Part shown: piece by piece, positions 9,969 through 20,263 of the stretch
Position numbering within the stretch: the stretch's first letter is position 1
How the letters are laid out: the number at the start of each line of letters is the position of its first letter
Source: Methanobacterium sp. UBA279
GTDB lineage: Archaea > Methanobacteriota > Methanobacteria > Methanobacteriales > Methanobacteriaceae
Direction of reading: 5' to 3'
NCBI GenBank assembly: GCA_002502855.1
Contig: DAQK01000015.1
Location: 42,156-106,155, forward strand
Length of the DNA stretch: 64,000 nucleotides
Program-made: the position numbers and the translations under genes
The notes under the pieces: generated by a model
What the model was told of the DNA's origin: nothing
Database searches by the model: none
Seen by the model: only the letters and a program-made list of their open reading frames with translations

Positions 9969-10718
9969 ATGATCGACGCACACTGCCACGTAGACTTCAA
10001 AGAATACAACAAAAACAGGGGAGAAGTAATGCAAAGGGCCCAGGAGAAACTACGGGCCATCATCAACTCCGGAGCAAGTCTAGGTGGTAACCGGCGCACA
10101 TTAAAACTGCAAGAAGAATATCCCGGATTTCTATATGCCACTCTTGGTTTTCACCCACACAATACAGTTAAAGCCGATTCTACGATTATAGACCAGGCCC
10201 TAGGGGAAATTGTTGATAATATAGATAAAACAGTGGCCTTGGGCGAAACAGGTCTTGATTTCCACCAGATAAAGGGTGAAGAACAAAAAAAGAGACAGAT
10301 AGATATATTTAAAAGATTTATAGATTTGGCGGTTGAGTTTGAAAAGCCCCTGGTTATACACGCCCGTGATGCTGAGGAAACCGCCCTGAACATGGTAAAA
10401 AACACAGTACCCCAGGTTATATTCCACTGCTATGGGGGCAACGCCTGGACAGCCAGTGCAATAGTAGATGAAGGGTACTACCTATCCTTATCAACCATCA
10501 TCAGCTTTTCCGACCACCACCAGGAACTGGTAAGGGAAATCCCCCTCTCTAGCATGCTCACAGAAACTGACAGTCCCTACCTATCTCCATTTAAAGGCCG
10601 TAATGAACCAGCATACGTGGAAGAAGTGGTGAAGACCGTTGCCCAGGTAAAGGATACAAGCAGGGACGAGGTTGACCGGGTAACCCAAAAAAATGCAGAA
10701 AAAATTTTCAGGTTGTAG
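9969..10718 (+). CDS. tatD: TatD family metal-dependent hydrolase
   Basis: A 249-residue TIM-barrel hydrolase of the TatD DNase family. Metal-binding blocks are [10 protein letters not shown] at the N-terminus, [24 protein letters not shown], and TETDSPYL near residues 197-204. An in-frame start exists at 9930, but the ATG at 9969 has a GGGAG site and places the HxH motif at residues 5-7, as in the family. Relatives are 3'-5' nucleases, and the archaeal substrate is not known. It is followed 4 nt later by the broken capA gene, so the two were probably one transcript. Confidence 0.92.
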   Translation: MIDAHCHVDFKEYNKNRGEVMQRAQEKLRAIINSGASLGGNRRTLKLQEEYPGFLYATLGFHPHNTVKADSTIIDQALGEIVDNIDKTVALGETGLDFHQIKGEEQKKRQIDIFKRFIDLAVEFEKPLVIHARDAEETALNMVKNTVPQVIFHCYGGNAWTASAIVDEGYYLSLSTIISFSDHHQELVREIPLSSMLTETDSPYLSPFKGRNEPAYVEEVVKTVAQVKDTSRDEVDRVTQKNAEKIFRL

Positions 10719-10722
10719 GTGA

Positions 10723-11717
10723 ATGGCTCGCAGATCATATGTAGTGGTGGTAGTTTTAATTTTGGCAGTTGCACTAATTTTTTCGATATTATATATTAAT
10801 CCAAGCTTCAACAACAGCCAAGAACAGAAGTCAAGGTTACAGGAAGCAAATATATCCATCATCTTCACTGGAGATGTGATGCTGGGACCAAGAGTGGGAA
10901 CAGCACTGGCCGCCGGCCAAAACGTGTTTGCAGATCTAAAACCGATGTTTGAAAAATCCCCCAATTTGCACATTACTTAAAGGATAACTCCATCGATGTG
11001 GCTACCCTGGCCAACAACCATATCATGGATTACGGGCCCACAGGATTACATGATACCATAACAGCTTTAAAGGAGAATAACGTCTCCTACGTGGGGGCCG
11101 GGGAGAATATTGATAAAGCCAGCCAGCCACTCTATTATAAGGTGAACAATGTAACCATTGCCATTTTAAGTTTCTATGACAACACCATTTTCCCCTTTGA
11201 TCCGACAACACAGGTCCAGGCAGCCACAGATTCACACCCCGGCTATGCTCCTATGGACTGGGATCTGATTAAGAAGAGCATAGCCACGGCTCGAAATAAT
11301 TCTGACCTGGTGGTGGTGTGTTTCCACTATGGAGTCGAGTATTCCCTATGGCATGATGAAAGTCAGGAAGAAGTATCCAGAAAAAGTATAGATGAGGGTG
11401 CTGATCTCATCATAGGCAACCATCCCCATGTAACACAGGAAATAGAGATGTACAAGGGAAAGCTGATCTTCTACAGTCTAGGTAACACTGTGTTCTATGA
11501 TCTTACCGCAGGAAGTCCAAATAACATCCTTGTAGAGTATAAGGTCACAAACGGAACTGCACAGGCAATAATACACCCTATCCTTGTTTATAATTATGCA
11601 CCCCACATCATGGATGATCAGAGTGCTAATGTCTTTTTAAAAAGTATAAAAGACAAATCAAACGTCAACATGACCATAGAAAATGGACTGGGTATCATTA
11701 ATATTGGAAAGCTTTAG
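10723..11717 (+). pseudogene. CapA family (PGA_cap) metallophosphatase-like protein with internal deletion
   Basis: An N-terminal signal-anchor (hydrophobic residues 5-26) is followed by ISIIFTGDVMLGPRVG and FADLKPMFEKSP, the start of a CapA domain. The frame then ends in TAA at 10980. In another frame from about 10959, QFAHYLKDNSIDVATLANNH continues the domain, through ADLIIGNHPHVTQ and IFYSLGNTVFYD, to 11717. The conserved segment containing the GNLE motif that should lie between is absent. This looks like a deletion of roughly 25-30 codons plus a frame change near 10955-10965, not a single-base slip. Confidence 0.8.
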
Positions 11718-11764
11718 AAGTATATTACCCTCCCACTGGAAGTACATTATCCCCACTACTTTCC

Positions 11765-12142
11765 TTACTCATCTAACTTGGTGAAAACCTCTTTTGCAGC
11801 ATTTATACCGTTGATGGCTGCAGGGAAACCGGCATAAACCGCCATCTGTATTATTACTTCCACGATCTCTTCACGGGTGCATCCGCTGTTTAAAGCACCT
11901 TCTATATGGCTCTGGAGTTGCAGGGGTGCATTGCCCAGGGCAGTGAGTGCAGCCACCGTGGCTATCTCCCGGGACTTCAGGTCAAGACCAGGTCTGCTGT
12001 AGATGTTGCCGTAGGCAAATTCAGCAACGTATCGTGCTAGATCCGGTGCAATATCCCCCAAGTTTTCCCTTAATTTTTTATAATTTTCACTGTTATGTTC
12101 TTCGAGATGTTTTAAACCTCTCTGATAGCGTTTGTTATCCAT
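11765..12142 (-). CDS. carboxymuconolactone decarboxylase (CMD) family protein
   Basis: A 125-residue all-helical protein of the AhpD/CMD family. It has [33 protein letters not shown] and [32 protein letters not shown], the classic CMD signature. Only one cysteine occurs in the signature, so the CxxC pair of AhpD peroxidases is absent and the protein fits the CMD branch. The start ATG at 12142 has GGAG nine bases upstream. A TTG at 12160 would include the ribosome site itself. The substrate in methanogens is unknown. Confidence 0.88.
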   Translation of the reverse strand: MDNKRYQRGLKHLEEHNSENYKKLRENLGDIAPDLARYVAEFAYGNIYSRPGLDLKSREIATVAALTALGNAPLQLQSHIEGALNSGCTREEIVEVIIQMAVYAGFPAAINGINAAKEVFTKLDE

Positions 12143-12292
12143 TTCTGTGTTCTCCTTCAACTAAAACTACATAAAACAATAAAAACTTAAGTCTAACTAA
12201 TTATAATAGGAATTATATTTATAAATATTTTTTATAAGCAAACAGCCGGTTAAGTAATTAATCCACTTAAAAATCTTTTACAGGTTAAAAAA

Positions 12293-12973
12293 ATGAAGCC
12301 CCATGTTATATTAAATTCTGCCATGACACTGGACGGGAAGATAGCCACCAGAAATGGTAGTTCAGAAATTTCCGGCCCGGAGGATCTTCTCAGGGTGCAC
12401 CAGCTTAGAAGGAAACTGGACGCCATAATGGTGGGGGTCAACACGGTCTTAGAAGACGATCCAAGGTTAACCGTTCATAAATTTCAACCAGATGAATCTG
12501 ATAGTTCATTAAGGGAATCTGATAACCCGTTAAGGGTGGTAACAGATAGTAAAGCCAGAACCCCCTTAAATTCACGCGTGCTTAACCAGGAAGCCGGGAC
12601 TTTAATAGCTGTTTCCCAGGAAGCACCAGGAGAAAGAGTCAAAGCATTGAGGGATAAGGGGGAAAATATAGATGTAATACTGGCTGGTGAAACCCGTGTG
12701 GATTTAACCATCCTAATGGATGAACTGGCCCAGAGGAAAGTACGATCATTACTCCTGGAGGGCGGTTCGACCTTAAACTTCTCCATGCTCCAGTCAGGAC
12801 TGGTGGATGAAGTCAGAGTATGTATCGCACCCATGATAGCCGGAGGTGTAGATGCTAAGACTCTGGCAGGGGGTGAGGGCGTGGATTACATGAAGGAGGC
12901 CTTTAAATTAGAGCTTAAAAAGAGTTATAAATTAGGAAAAGATTTTATACTGGAATATGAAGTCTTAAAATAA
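12293..12973 (+). CDS. arfC: 2,5-diamino-6-ribosylamino-4(3H)-pyrimidinone 5'-phosphate reductase
   Basis: A RibD C-terminal (DHFR-like) reductase of 226 residues. In archaea and fungi it reduces the ribosyl side chain of the riboflavin/F420 precursor with NAD(P)H. The sequence shows NSAMTLDGKIATRNG near residue 8, LDAIMVGVNTVLEDDPRLTV (about 40-60), LRVVTDSKARTPL, and LLLEGGSTLNFSMLQSGLVDE (about 154-174), all standard for this family. It has no deaminase domain, consistent with the archaeal pathway. ArfB, the preceding deformylase, is at 29687. Confidence 0.92.
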   Translation: MKPHVILNSAMTLDGKIATRNGSSEISGPEDLLRVHQLRRKLDAIMVGVNTVLEDDPRLTVHKFQPDESDSSLRESDNPLRVVTDSKARTPLNSRVLNQEAGTLIAVSQEAPGERVKALRDKGENIDVILAGETRVDLTILMDELAQRKVRSLLLEGGSTLNFSMLQSGLVDEVRVCIAPMIAGGVDAKTLAGGEGVDYMKEAFKLELKKSYKLGKDFILEYEVLK

Positions 12974-12983
12974 AAAAGGTTGG

Positions 12984-13142
12984 TTAGGTTTTTTTCAAAA
13001 ACAGTAGATATATTCCAGCTAAGATGGCGACTATAGCGATTATCCATAAGAGATAATCGAAGAACCACATGGCAGTGAACCATACCACTATGATTAAAAT
13101 TCCAAGAATCAGATATATTATGCCCATTATTTTGTCGTTCAT
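12984..13142 (-). CDS. small membrane protein, 52 aa
   Basis: A short open frame from ATG at 13142 with a strong GAGGTG ribosome site. The peptide starts MNDKIMGIIYLILGILIIV and contains two hydrophobic helices separated by MWFFDYLLW, ending in LLFLKKT with basic residues. This is a typical two-helix hairpin membrane peptide. No family is recognised. It is convergent with arfC, whose stop codon is only 11 bp away. Confidence 0.7.
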   Translation of the reverse strand: MNDKIMGIIYLILGILIIVVWFTAMWFFDYLLWIIAIVAILAGIYLLFLKKT

Positions 13143-13209
13143 TTAACACACCTCATATTATTTAATTAGTTCCCTGACCTTAATTAAGTTTACTATTTTC
13201 GTGAAGTGT

Positions 13210-13872
13210 TTAATATCCATTTTTGCCCAATATATTCAGGGGGTTGGTTCTTAAAATTTTATGAACTTCTTTATCTGGAATCCCAGCACCTTTAAGTATC
13301 TTACGTGCGGTTTCATAGGATATTAAGTCTTCTGGGGCGTGTGTATCGGTGTTCATCACCAGGTTAGCTTCTACCTCCAGGGCCACCCGGGCCACGTATC
13401 CGTTGGCAAGGCAGTGCCCCCTTCTGGAACTTATCTCCAGGGCGATATCATTATCACGGGCAATTTCAGCTTCTTCAACGGTTATAAGTCCTGGATGGGC
13501 CAGTATATCAATTTCTGGAATGTTAACTGCGGTGAAATTCGTGCCATCCAGGACTGGTTCCACCAAAGTCTCCCCGTGGACTACGATAATTTCTGCACCT
13601 AATTTCCTGGCTTGGACGGCCAGTTTATCAATTACTTCAACTGGTGCATGGGTTATTTCAGCCCCAGGAATAACGTTGATATCCCAGTTATCCCGGATAT
13701 CATTAATCGCGTTTATTATTTTTCCCACACTGTCTATGTTGGACGCGTCGACATGGTCGGTTATGGCCACGGCCTCATGATCCAGGACCTGGGCGCGTCT
13801 GGCTATTTCAGATGGGAGCAGTTCACCATCACTGAATATGCTGTGGGTATGTAAATCTATTCTTTTACTCAT
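13210..13872 (-). CDS. PHP domain phosphoesterase (histidinol-phosphatase-like)
   Basis: A 220-residue PHP-fold metallo-phosphoesterase. Metal ligands are visible in [15 protein letters not shown] at the N-terminus, [31 protein letters not shown], and [11 protein letters not shown] near the C-terminus. The start at 13872 is preceded by GAGGTGATT. A GTG inside this ribosome site is the only longer alternative. Related archaeal proteins are annotated as histidinol phosphate phosphatase domain proteins. The substrate is unproven here. Confidence 0.88.
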   Translation of the reverse strand: MSKRIDLHTHSIFSDGELLPSEIARRAQVLDHEAVAITDHVDASNIDSVGKIINAINDIRDNWDINVIPGAEITHAPVEVIDKLAVQARKLGAEIIVVHGETLVEPVLDGTNFTAVNIPEIDILAHPGLITVEEAEIARDNDIALEISSRRGHCLANGYVARVALEVEANLVMNTDTHAPEDLISYETARKILKGAGIPDKEVHKILRTNPLNILGKNGY

Positions 13873-13996
13873 GAGAATCACCTCAAATTATTATTAGCTA
13901 TATTTTAAACAATTACCTTGATTGTATTAAACAATTACTTTGATTGTACTTATTGTTATATGGTATTCTTGGCATAAATAATAATGGTGATTTTGA

Positions 13997-14878
13997 TTGA
14001 AAAGTTCCTTATTCGTTCCTTCACATATAACCGGGTTTTTCCAGATTATACCTGACTTAGATCCACTGAGAAAGGGTTCCCGGGGTGCAGGGATAGTCCT
14101 GGATAAAGGGGTAATAACCGATGTATCCATTGAAGATGGTGATGGTGTAGATGTTATAATTAACGGTGAATCAGATTCTAAACTTTCTTCTATAACCTAC
14201 AAGACTATAGATTTAATTAAAGAGCAATTTCCAATTGTTAATGAAAAAATTACAATCAACCATGAGTTTCAAATCCCGGTGGGCAGTGGATTCGGGGTTT
14301 CAGCCGCCTGTGCCCTGGGAACATCGCTGGGAATTGTAAATGCCCTTAAACTCCCTTTAACCTATAATAGGGCGGCATCCATAGCCCATCTGGCGGAGAT
14401 TGAGATGAAAAGTGGTTTAGGTGATGTCATAGCAGAGATCGCCGGCGGATTGGTCTTAAGGCTTAAAGAAGGCGCCCCAGGATATGGTAGAACAGATAGG
14501 ATTCTTCCCGGTCGAAGTGAGGGTGGTGATGGGTATTACATCATCAGCAAGACCCTGGGAGAAATTGAAACATCCACCATAATCGAAGATCACTACTGGC
14601 AGAAGAAAATCAACCAAACCGGTGAAAACCTGCTGGGTGAACTTCTGGAAAAGCCAGATATTCATAACTTCTTTAAACTATCCCGGAGATTTGCAGAGAA
14701 AACCTCACTCATGAATTCACAGCTTAAAGAAGTGGTGGACATATTGGAAGAAGAGACCCTGGGGGCTAGTATGGCTATGCTGGGAAACACGGCATTTGCA
14801 CTCTCTGAAACACCAGATACAAGTTTAGATGATGCTATAATCTCTAAAATTGATGATATGGGTTGCAGGTTCCTTTAA
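13997..14878 (+). CDS. pantoate kinase
   Basis: An archaeal GHMP kinase of 293 residues that phosphorylates pantoate in the archaeal CoA route, replacing bacterial pantothenate kinase. It shows the N-terminal FVPSHITGFFQI, GSRGAGIVL, the GHMP motif 2 PVGSGFGVSAACALG (about 94-108), and SGLGDVIAEIAGGLVLR (about 138-154). The start is TTG with GGTGAT just upstream. There is no good ATG in the first 40 codons. It is transcribed divergently from the PHP gene, with about 120 bp between them. Confidence 0.93.
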   Translation: MKSSLFVPSHITGFFQIIPDLDPLRKGSRGAGIVLDKGVITDVSIEDGDGVDVIINGESDSKLSSITYKTIDLIKEQFPIVNEKITINHEFQIPVGSGFGVSAACALGTSLGIVNALKLPLTYNRAASIAHLAEIEMKSGLGDVIAEIAGGLVLRLKEGAPGYGRTDRILPGRSEGGDGYYIISKTLGEIETSTIIEDHYWQKKINQTGENLLGELLEKPDIHNFFKLSRRFAEKTSLMNSQLKEVVDILEEETLGASMAMLGNTAFALSETPDTSLDDAIISKIDDMGCRFL

Positions 14879-14896
14879 AATTACTTAAAAATAAGT

Positions 14897-15691
14897 TTAT
14901 TTCTTAACATCCTCAACCACGTATTTAATATCTTCATCGTCCAGTTTACGGGTTATGATATTGGTCATCTTACCCACGGCAAAGACCAGTACGTTGAGGC
15001 CCCTTTTGGCGGCGGCCACGGCTGCCTCTGGGGTTGCAAATTCAAAATCAGCCTGTATACCTAATTTTTCCGCAACCACCCGGGATACGGTTCCCATGAT
15101 TCCCATGCGGTCGATTTCTTCCTTCCTATCCTTCAGGATGTCTTTAATTTTTTCCAGATCAGAAGCCCTTGAGCCGCCCTGACTGATGGTTGGAAGCTTA
15201 ATTATAATTATGTATCCAGGATCAAGTTCTATGAGTCCACTTAACTTGGTGAGTGCCACGTCTTCACCTTTCCCGGCGTCGCTCAGCACTTCTGCATGGG
15301 CGGGTGTTTCACTGGTGGTGGCGTAGAGAACTCCTTTGTCCATTTCCATCCAGACTTCATCACCGGATTTAAGTTTTTCCCGGGCTATGGCCGGCCATAT
15401 GGATTTATAAGCGTTCATGGTATCCAGGACCTGTTCTGAATACTTTCTAAGGTCCATGGCCTCACGTTTAACCCTTTCAATACCCCTCTTGGTGATTTTG
15501 TAGTGGACGTGTCCCTTACCAGTTTCAACCAGACCTTCATCGACTAAACTTTTGATATTTTCTGAGACGGCCTGGACTGTTATTCCCAGCTCCTCTGCGA
15601 TGTCTTTCTGACGCAGATGAGGCTCCTGCTTGGCTATTTCTGCCAGTATCTGGAAACGGGTGAGTTCACCCTTCTTTTTAAAGACCTTCAT
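14897..15691 (-). CDS. COG1497-type winged-helix transcriptional regulator
   Basis: A 264-residue protein with an N-terminal winged helix: [20 protein letters not shown] then [20 protein letters not shown] (about 9-48). The ligand-binding-like C-terminal half includes [20 protein letters not shown] and [27 protein letters not shown]. Such predicted regulators are common in methanogens. Target and ligand are unknown. It is the last gene of the long minus-strand run but is separated from the DHH nuclease by about 85 AT-rich bases, so it may have its own promoter. Confidence 0.88.
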   Translation of the reverse strand: MKVFKKKGELTRFQILAEIAKQEPHLRQKDIAEELGITVQAVSENIKSLVDEGLVETGKGHVHYKITKRGIERVKREAMDLRKYSEQVLDTMNAYKSIWPAIAREKLKSGDEVWMEMDKGVLYATTSETPAHAEVLSDAGKGEDVALTKLSGLIELDPGYIIIIKLPTISQGGSRASDLEKIKDILKDRKEEIDRMGIMGTVSRVVAEKLGIQADFEFATPEAAVAAAKRGLNVLVFAVGKMTNIITRKLDDEDIKYVVEDVKK

Positions 15692-15777
15692 GATAATCAG
15701 CTTTAGTAAAAAAAACTTTTTCTAATATTATTAATTTCTTTAGTTTAAATAATTGTTATTATCAAAAAGGGAAAAAA

Positions 15778-17184
15778 TTAAACCACACCATTCAGGGCAC
15801 TATCAAATTTCTGCAGGAATTCACCCACTTTTGATTCTGGAACATAAGCTCCACAGGCTACTGAATGCCCTCCGCCACTGCCTCCCACTTTTTCGGCCAC
15901 CTTCTTGATCATGTTTCCGAAGTGGATGCCGTCGTAGGCCAAAAGGCGTGAACAACGTAAGGACACCTTGATACCGTCTTTCTGGTCACTTATATCTGTA
16001 AGGCCTATAATAGGTTTCCTCCAGTCACCGTAACTTAAAAGCATCCCGGTTATGGTTCCGATGACTTCGCTTTTTATCCCGTTACCTTCGAAGTACTGGA
16101 GGTTGTCCAGTTTGTTGATCCGATCCTCTTCCCTCACCCATTCCATCTTCTGGGCAAGGTATCTCCGGTGTTGCCGGGATAACTTCTCCATATCCTTTAA
16201 TGCAGCCTCTCTATCGCCTTTTAACACGTTAAGGGCGATTTCGTGTCTTTTGTTTCGGCTGCAGGCGTTTACGGCGGTGGAAAATTCACTGGCATCCCGT
16301 AGTGGGGTGTATAATTTTTCGTTTAAGAATTCGTAGGCATCTCCAGAGACCAGTTTGGGGATGTGCTTGACGTATCTATGGGGGACTTCCCTGCTTAACA
16401 ACCTCACCAGTTCAGAGAATATCCTCTGCTTCTCATCCATGCTTAAGTCATAGAGAGTCCGTTGTTTACCGTCCTTCGTAGTGGGGATTTCCAGTTTCCT
16501 CAGGAGTAACATACACTCATTACGATTGTTGGTTATGGGGAGGTTAACATCTCCGAAGTAGGAAAGTGCAACGAAGAGTGGTCTGGTCTGTCTTCCATAG
16601 ATGGATAGGTCATAGCTGGAATTCACCAGGCCGAGTTTTACGGCATCCTGGAGTATCTCCTGGTTTAAACCCTGTAATTTGCCTGTAAAACTATCCTGCA
16701 TATCACCCACAGCACTTAAAACACCCATCCAACTTAGTTTGTAGAACCCGAAGGTTTTAGCTAGTAAATAGGACATTCCTCCCCCTGATATTTGGTAAGA
16801 TCCATCGATACCATAGTGGTGGGGGTTAAGTTCCAGGAAATTTCCATTAAACTGGTTATGTCTCCGGAGGGGTGGGTGGTGGTCTAAAATCAGGACTTTG
16901 GAGTTTGAGGTTGCAAATTTATCCAGGTTCTGCCCGGATGCCAGGTCAGAAAAGATTGTGAGCTCATTTTCCGGGCGTAAATCCTCTATCCGGTCTAAAC
17001 TTATAAATTCGATTTCATGGTCTATTTCAAGCTCATCCAGTGTTGAGGAGAGAATTGCACCTGCTGATAAACCGTCACAATCGATGTGACTGTATATTTT
17101 CACATCTTCAGCATTTTTAACCATGTTGTGTGCTTTATCGAATCCTTTCATCATCGTGGATTTTGGATGTTTCACCTTGAACAA
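15778..17184 (-). CDS. archaeal RecJ-like DHH phosphoesterase
   Basis: A 468-residue DHH/DHHA1 nuclease of COG0608. Motifs are [18 protein letters not shown] (about 31-48), [17 protein letters not shown] (the DHH motif, about 98-105), GDMQDSF, and the DHHA1 [15 protein letters not shown] near residue 440. Archaeal members act on single-stranded DNA or RNA, and some associate with the GINS complex at the replication fork. Whether this copy is the GINS-associated one cannot be told from sequence. The start ATG follows a GGAG-poor leader; a downstream ATG (residue 11 or 12) is also possible. Confidence 0.88.
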   Translation of the reverse strand: MFKVKHPKSTMMKGFDKAHNMVKNAEDVKIYSHIDCDGLSAGAILSSTLDELEIDHEIEFISLDRIEDLRPENELTIFSDLASGQNLDKFATSNSKVLILDHHPPLRRHNQFNGNFLELNPHHYGIDGSYQISGGGMSYLLAKTFGFYKLSWMGVLSAVGDMQDSFTGKLQGLNQEILQDAVKLGLVNSSYDLSIYGRQTRPLFVALSYFGDVNLPITNNRNECMLLLRKLEIPTTKDGKQRTLYDLSMDEKQRIFSELVRLLSREVPHRYVKHIPKLVSGDAYEFLNEKLYTPLRDASEFSTAVNACSRNKRHEIALNVLKGDREAALKDMEKLSRQHRRYLAQKMEWVREEDRINKLDNLQYFEGNGIKSEVIGTITGMLLSYGDWRKPIIGLTDISDQKDGIKVSLRCSRLLAYDGIHFGNMIKKVAEKVGGSGGGHSVACGAYVPESKVGEFLQKFDSALNGVV

Positions 17185-17372
17185 GCTCCTGTTATAATAA
17201 AGATTTCACCATAAAAATAAATGATTAAACCAACAATTAAACTTATTATTGATTTTATTAACTTAAATAAGTTTCTAAATGAGTTAATTACTTGAATATG
17301 GTAATAACCATATGGGGATAGTAATAATGATATGGTCTAAAAAATAGGTACATTATATCAAACTAACAAGAT

Positions 17373-17645
17373 TTATTTGCGGAAACCCCGGATGGTGTTG
17401 CTAATTTTAATTAGAATTTCCCTTTTAGGCTGGTTTTTATCGACGATTACCCTTCCTGAATTTTCCCACCAGGATTTAGGGTAAGATTTATCTTTTTCCA
17501 CTTCAGGGTTGAGTCCCAGTTTACCCGCTGCCCGGGATATCTCCCTGAGTTTTGGTGTGCTTACAGCATACTTTTTAGGGATCTTCCTCCCTTCTTTCAC
17601 CGTTTTTTTCGAGTCGATGTTGGCCGGCCAGATAGTAACTTTCAT
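17373..17645 (-). CDS. srp19: signal recognition particle subunit SRP19
   Basis: A 90-residue RNA-binding protein that clamps helices 6 and 8 of 7S RNA and prepares it for SRP54. The N-terminus [20 protein letters not shown] is diagnostic, followed by KIPKKYAV and a basic C-terminal helix. The start at 17645 is chosen because GGTGA lies directly before it and the family begins there. An in-frame start 18 bases upstream adds unrelated residues. The SRP receptor gene ftsY is elsewhere in the window. Confidence 0.95.
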   Translation of the reverse strand: MKVTIWPANIDSKKTVKEGRKIPKKYAVSTPKLREISRAAGKLGLNPEVEKDKSYPKSWWENSGRVIVDKNQPKREILIKISNTIRGFRK

Positions 17646-17683
17646 TAATTCACCAGTGAACATTTTTATTTACTTATTTTTAC

Positions 17684-18466
17684 TTAATCCATTTCTTCCC
17701 TTAACCTGTCTAACATAGCTTTAACTGTATACTCATCAGGAGTTATGGTGGGTATATCATATTTTTCCAAGGCTCTTGCAGTGACCGGGCCTATAGCTGC
17801 CACCAGGACCTCACCACTGCGGAGTGGTTCCAGTAATCTCTCCTTATCTTCCCCTTCAACCATTTTAAACAGGTTGCTGGCGGTGAGTGTGCTGGTGAAG
17901 GTGACTGCATCAACTTTCCTATTTATGATGCCCTGAACCAGTTCATTGACCTTGCTGCGATCCCCAGGAAGGTCTGACTTGTAGGCTTCCACCAGGAAAA
18001 CGTTAGCACCCCTATTTTTCAATCCATCGGGTAGCACGTCACGGGCTGCCAGAGTCCGGGGGAGGCCTATCTTCTTATTTTCAACATCCACATCTTCAAA
18101 TATTTCCAATAGACCCTCAGCCGTGTAGTCATCAGGGATAACATCGGCTTCTAAGCCGTATTCACTTAAATTTTTCCCGGTGCGTGGTCCGATAACCGCG
18201 ATCCGGCAATCAGGATTCAACCTGTCTTTAAGGTCTTTGCAGTGTTTAAATAGGGATAAAATTGCAGTGGGTGAGGTGAAGATAAGCCAGTCCAGCTTAC
18301 CTGCATTTTTACATAAGTCTTTCAGTGGCTGGGTGTTGGTGATGACCAATTCCAGTGTAGGGGCAACCAGGACTGTTCCACCGTAGTCTTCGATTATTTT
18401 AATTGCTTCCTGGCTCCTCTCTATAGGCCGGGTTATTGCGATCTTTTTTCCTTTAAAATCGTTCAT
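17684..18466 (-). CDS. hemD: uroporphyrinogen-III synthase
   Basis: HemD closes hydroxymethylbilane with ring-D inversion to form uroporphyrinogen III. The 260-residue protein has KKIAITRPIERSQEA at the N-terminus, LDWLIFTSPTAI (about 75-86), IAVIGPRTGKNL, and VTFTSTLTASNLF with AIGPVTARAL in the second domain. The family is weakly conserved, but this set is clear. It lies 30 bp downstream of cobA, which uses its product, so the two form a tetrapyrrole operon. Confidence 0.93.
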   Translation of the reverse strand: MNDFKGKKIAITRPIERSQEAIKIIEDYGGTVLVAPTLELVITNTQPLKDLCKNAGKLDWLIFTSPTAILSLFKHCKDLKDRLNPDCRIAVIGPRTGKNLSEYGLEADVIPDDYTAEGLLEIFEDVDVENKKIGLPRTLAARDVLPDGLKNRGANVFLVEAYKSDLPGDRSKVNELVQGIINRKVDAVTFTSTLTASNLFKMVEGEDKERLLEPLRSGEVLVAAIGPVTARALEKYDIPTITPDEYTVKAMLDRLREEMD

Positions 18467-18496
18467 AAGAGTACCTTCTTATTATAAGTTTCCTGT

Positions 18497-19204
18497 TTAT
18501 TGTAACCGTACCTTCTTAAATACATCCACCACTTGCCCTATGATGACCAGGGCAGGGGGTTTAATATCCTTAGTGTGTATATCTTCCAAAGTACCAGTGA
18601 TGATCCTCTGTTCAGGTAGAGTACCTCTTTCTATTACACACACTGGGGTTTGGGGATCTCTATATTTCATTAATTTTCGGGTGTTGTCCTCCAGTTTCCC
18701 CACACCCATCAGAATCACGATGGTATCTGCTTTAAAATCCCATTTAACCTGTTGTTCGCTCTTGGTGGGGTCTTCATGTCCAGTTACAATGGTCAGTGAT
18801 GTGGCAACTCCCCTATGGGTTACTGGTAGTCCTATGGTTGTGGGAACTCCTATAGCAGAGGTTACGCCGGGGATTATCTCGAAGGGGATTCCTTCTTCCA
18901 GGAGGGCGAGCATCTCCTCGCCACCCCTTCCAAATACAAAGGGGTCTCCTCCTTTAAGCCTTACCACCAGGTCGTTGGTTTTGGCTTTATCAATGAGGAT
19001 CTGGTTTATTTCTTCCTGTTTTTTGTAGTGCTGGCCGGCCTTTTTACCTACGTAGATCAACTCCCCATCCCTGGCATGTTCGAGTATTTTCTCATTGGAT
19101 AGGTAGTCGTATAAAACCACATCTGCCTTTTTAAGGACGTCCACTGCCTTCAAGGTGAGGAGATCTGGATCACCAGGTCCTGCGCCTACTAGATACACTG
19201 TCAT
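18497..19204 (-). CDS. cobA: uroporphyrinogen-III C-methyltransferase
   Basis: This SAM-dependent enzyme methylates uroporphyrinogen III at C-2 and C-7 to precorrin-2, the branch to sirohaem, F430 and cobamides. The 235-residue protein is a single-domain [19 protein letters not shown] at the start, [24 protein letters not shown] (about 81-97), [10 protein letters not shown] and VTGHEDP. No CysG dehydrogenase domain is fused. AAAGGTG precedes the ATG. It is followed by hemD. Confidence 0.96.
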   Translation of the reverse strand: MTVYLVGAGPGDPDLLTLKAVDVLKKADVVLYDYLSNEKILEHARDGELIYVGKKAGQHYKKQEEINQILIDKAKTNDLVVRLKGGDPFVFGRGGEEMLALLEEGIPFEIIPGVTSAIGVPTTIGLPVTHRGVATSLTIVTGHEDPTKSEQQVKWDFKADTIVILMGVGKLEDNTRKLMKYRDPQTPVCVIERGTLPEQRIITGTLEDIHTKDIKPPALVIIGQVVDVFKKVRLQ

Positions 19205-19271
19205 AATATTTTACACCTTTTGAGATTAAATGAAAAGAAATAATATCCTTATAAAAAGGAGATGGGGGGGT

Positions 19272-19922
19272 TTAATAATTGACCATTCCCTTGAAGAACT
19301 TCAAACCATCATCTGAACCCAGGATTACTTCGGAGGCTCTCTCTGGATGGGGCATCACTGCGCATACAAGCCCATCTTCATCACACACCCCGGTAATTGC
19401 TTCCATGGACCCGTTGGGGTTTTCGCCTTCGAAGGCCAGCACCACCTGGTCCTGATCCTTCAGTTTCTGTATTTCATCGTTGTAGTAACGTCCTTCTGCA
19501 TGGGCTATGGGCATTCTTATGATGTCACCAGCACTGTACATACTGGTGAAGGGTGTTCTGGTGGTTTTAACCTTCAATTCGGTCCATCTGCACAGGAATT
19601 TCGCGTGGCTGTTGTTGGTGAACACTCCCGGGACCAGGCCTATCTCTGCCAGGATCTGAGCCCCGTTACATATTCCCAGGACAGGTTTTCCCGCTTTAAC
19701 AGCGTCTTTAATTCCATTGATGACGGGGGTGATGGCTGCGATGGCTCCAGCCCTTAAATAATCACCGTAGGAGAATCCTCCAGGGATTATTATACCATCA
19801 AATGATGAGAGGTCCCTCTGGTTCCACCAGGCATATTCAGGTTCCCCCCCGGCTAGTTCAAGGGCGTGGTACACATCCCGGTCACAGTTGGTGCCTGGAA
19901 ATCTTATAATCACCACTTTCAT
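19272..19922 (-). CDS. purQ: phosphoribosylformylglycinamidine synthase subunit PurQ
   Basis: The glutaminase subunit that supplies ammonia to PurL in purine synthesis step 4. A class-I amidotransferase of 216 residues: [13 protein letters not shown], the oxyanion strand [13 protein letters not shown], nucleophile Cys in [10 protein letters not shown], and the catalytic His and Glu in [16 protein letters not shown] precedes the ATG, and the gene starts right after purS. The order purC-purS-purQ on the minus strand forms a purine operon. Confidence 0.97.
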   Translation of the reverse strand: MKVVIIRFPGTNCDRDVYHALELAGGEPEYAWWNQRDLSSFDGIIIPGGFSYGDYLRAGAIAAITPVINGIKDAVKAGKPVLGICNGAQILAEIGLVPGVFTNNSHAKFLCRWTELKVKTTRTPFTSMYSAGDIIRMPIAHAEGRYYNDEIQKLKDQDQVVLAFEGENPNGSMEAITGVCDEDGLVCAVMPHPERASEVILGSDDGLKFFKGMVNY

Positions 19923-19923
19923 T

Positions 19924-20175
19924 TTAATCCTCCGGAGTTATTCCTATCTCGTAGTTATGGATCACCGGGTTGCAGAGCAGTTTTTGACACATCTCATCCA
20001 CCTTCTGGCGGACAATATCTTCACTATCCCCTTCTATGGAGAATTTAATTATTTGAAGGGTTTTGGTGTTTTCTACCTGGTACTTCAGGAGCGCCAGTGC
20101 CCTTTGGATGATGGCTGCTTCCGGGTTCAGCATGCCTTTTTTTAAACTTATTTTGACCTCTGCATCGTACTTCAT
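19924..20175 (-). CDS. purS: phosphoribosylformylglycinamidine synthase subunit PurS
   Basis: The small 83-residue subunit that bridges PurL and PurQ in the three-part enzyme. Visible features are [21 protein letters not shown] at the N-terminus and [16 protein letters not shown] near the end, both typical. It begins with GGTGAAAGAAG upstream and abuts purQ with one base between them. Confidence 0.95.
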   Translation of the reverse strand: MKYDAEVKISLKKGMLNPEAAIIQRALALLKYQVENTKTLQIIKFSIEGDSEDIVRQKVDEMCQKLLCNPVIHNYEIGITPED

Positions 20176-20263
20176 CTTCTTTCACCTATATTCGTAGCCT
20201 TTCGCCTAATATTCATAGCCAGATAATTATTATACCATTGCTAGATAATTATTATACTCTTAA

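Noticed and set aside
17296..17313. Inverted repeat ATATGG-TAATAA-CCATAT between SRP19 and the RecJ-like gene
   Set aside because: Short and AT-rich with no clear link to a promoter or start; many such pairs are expected by chance in this DNA.
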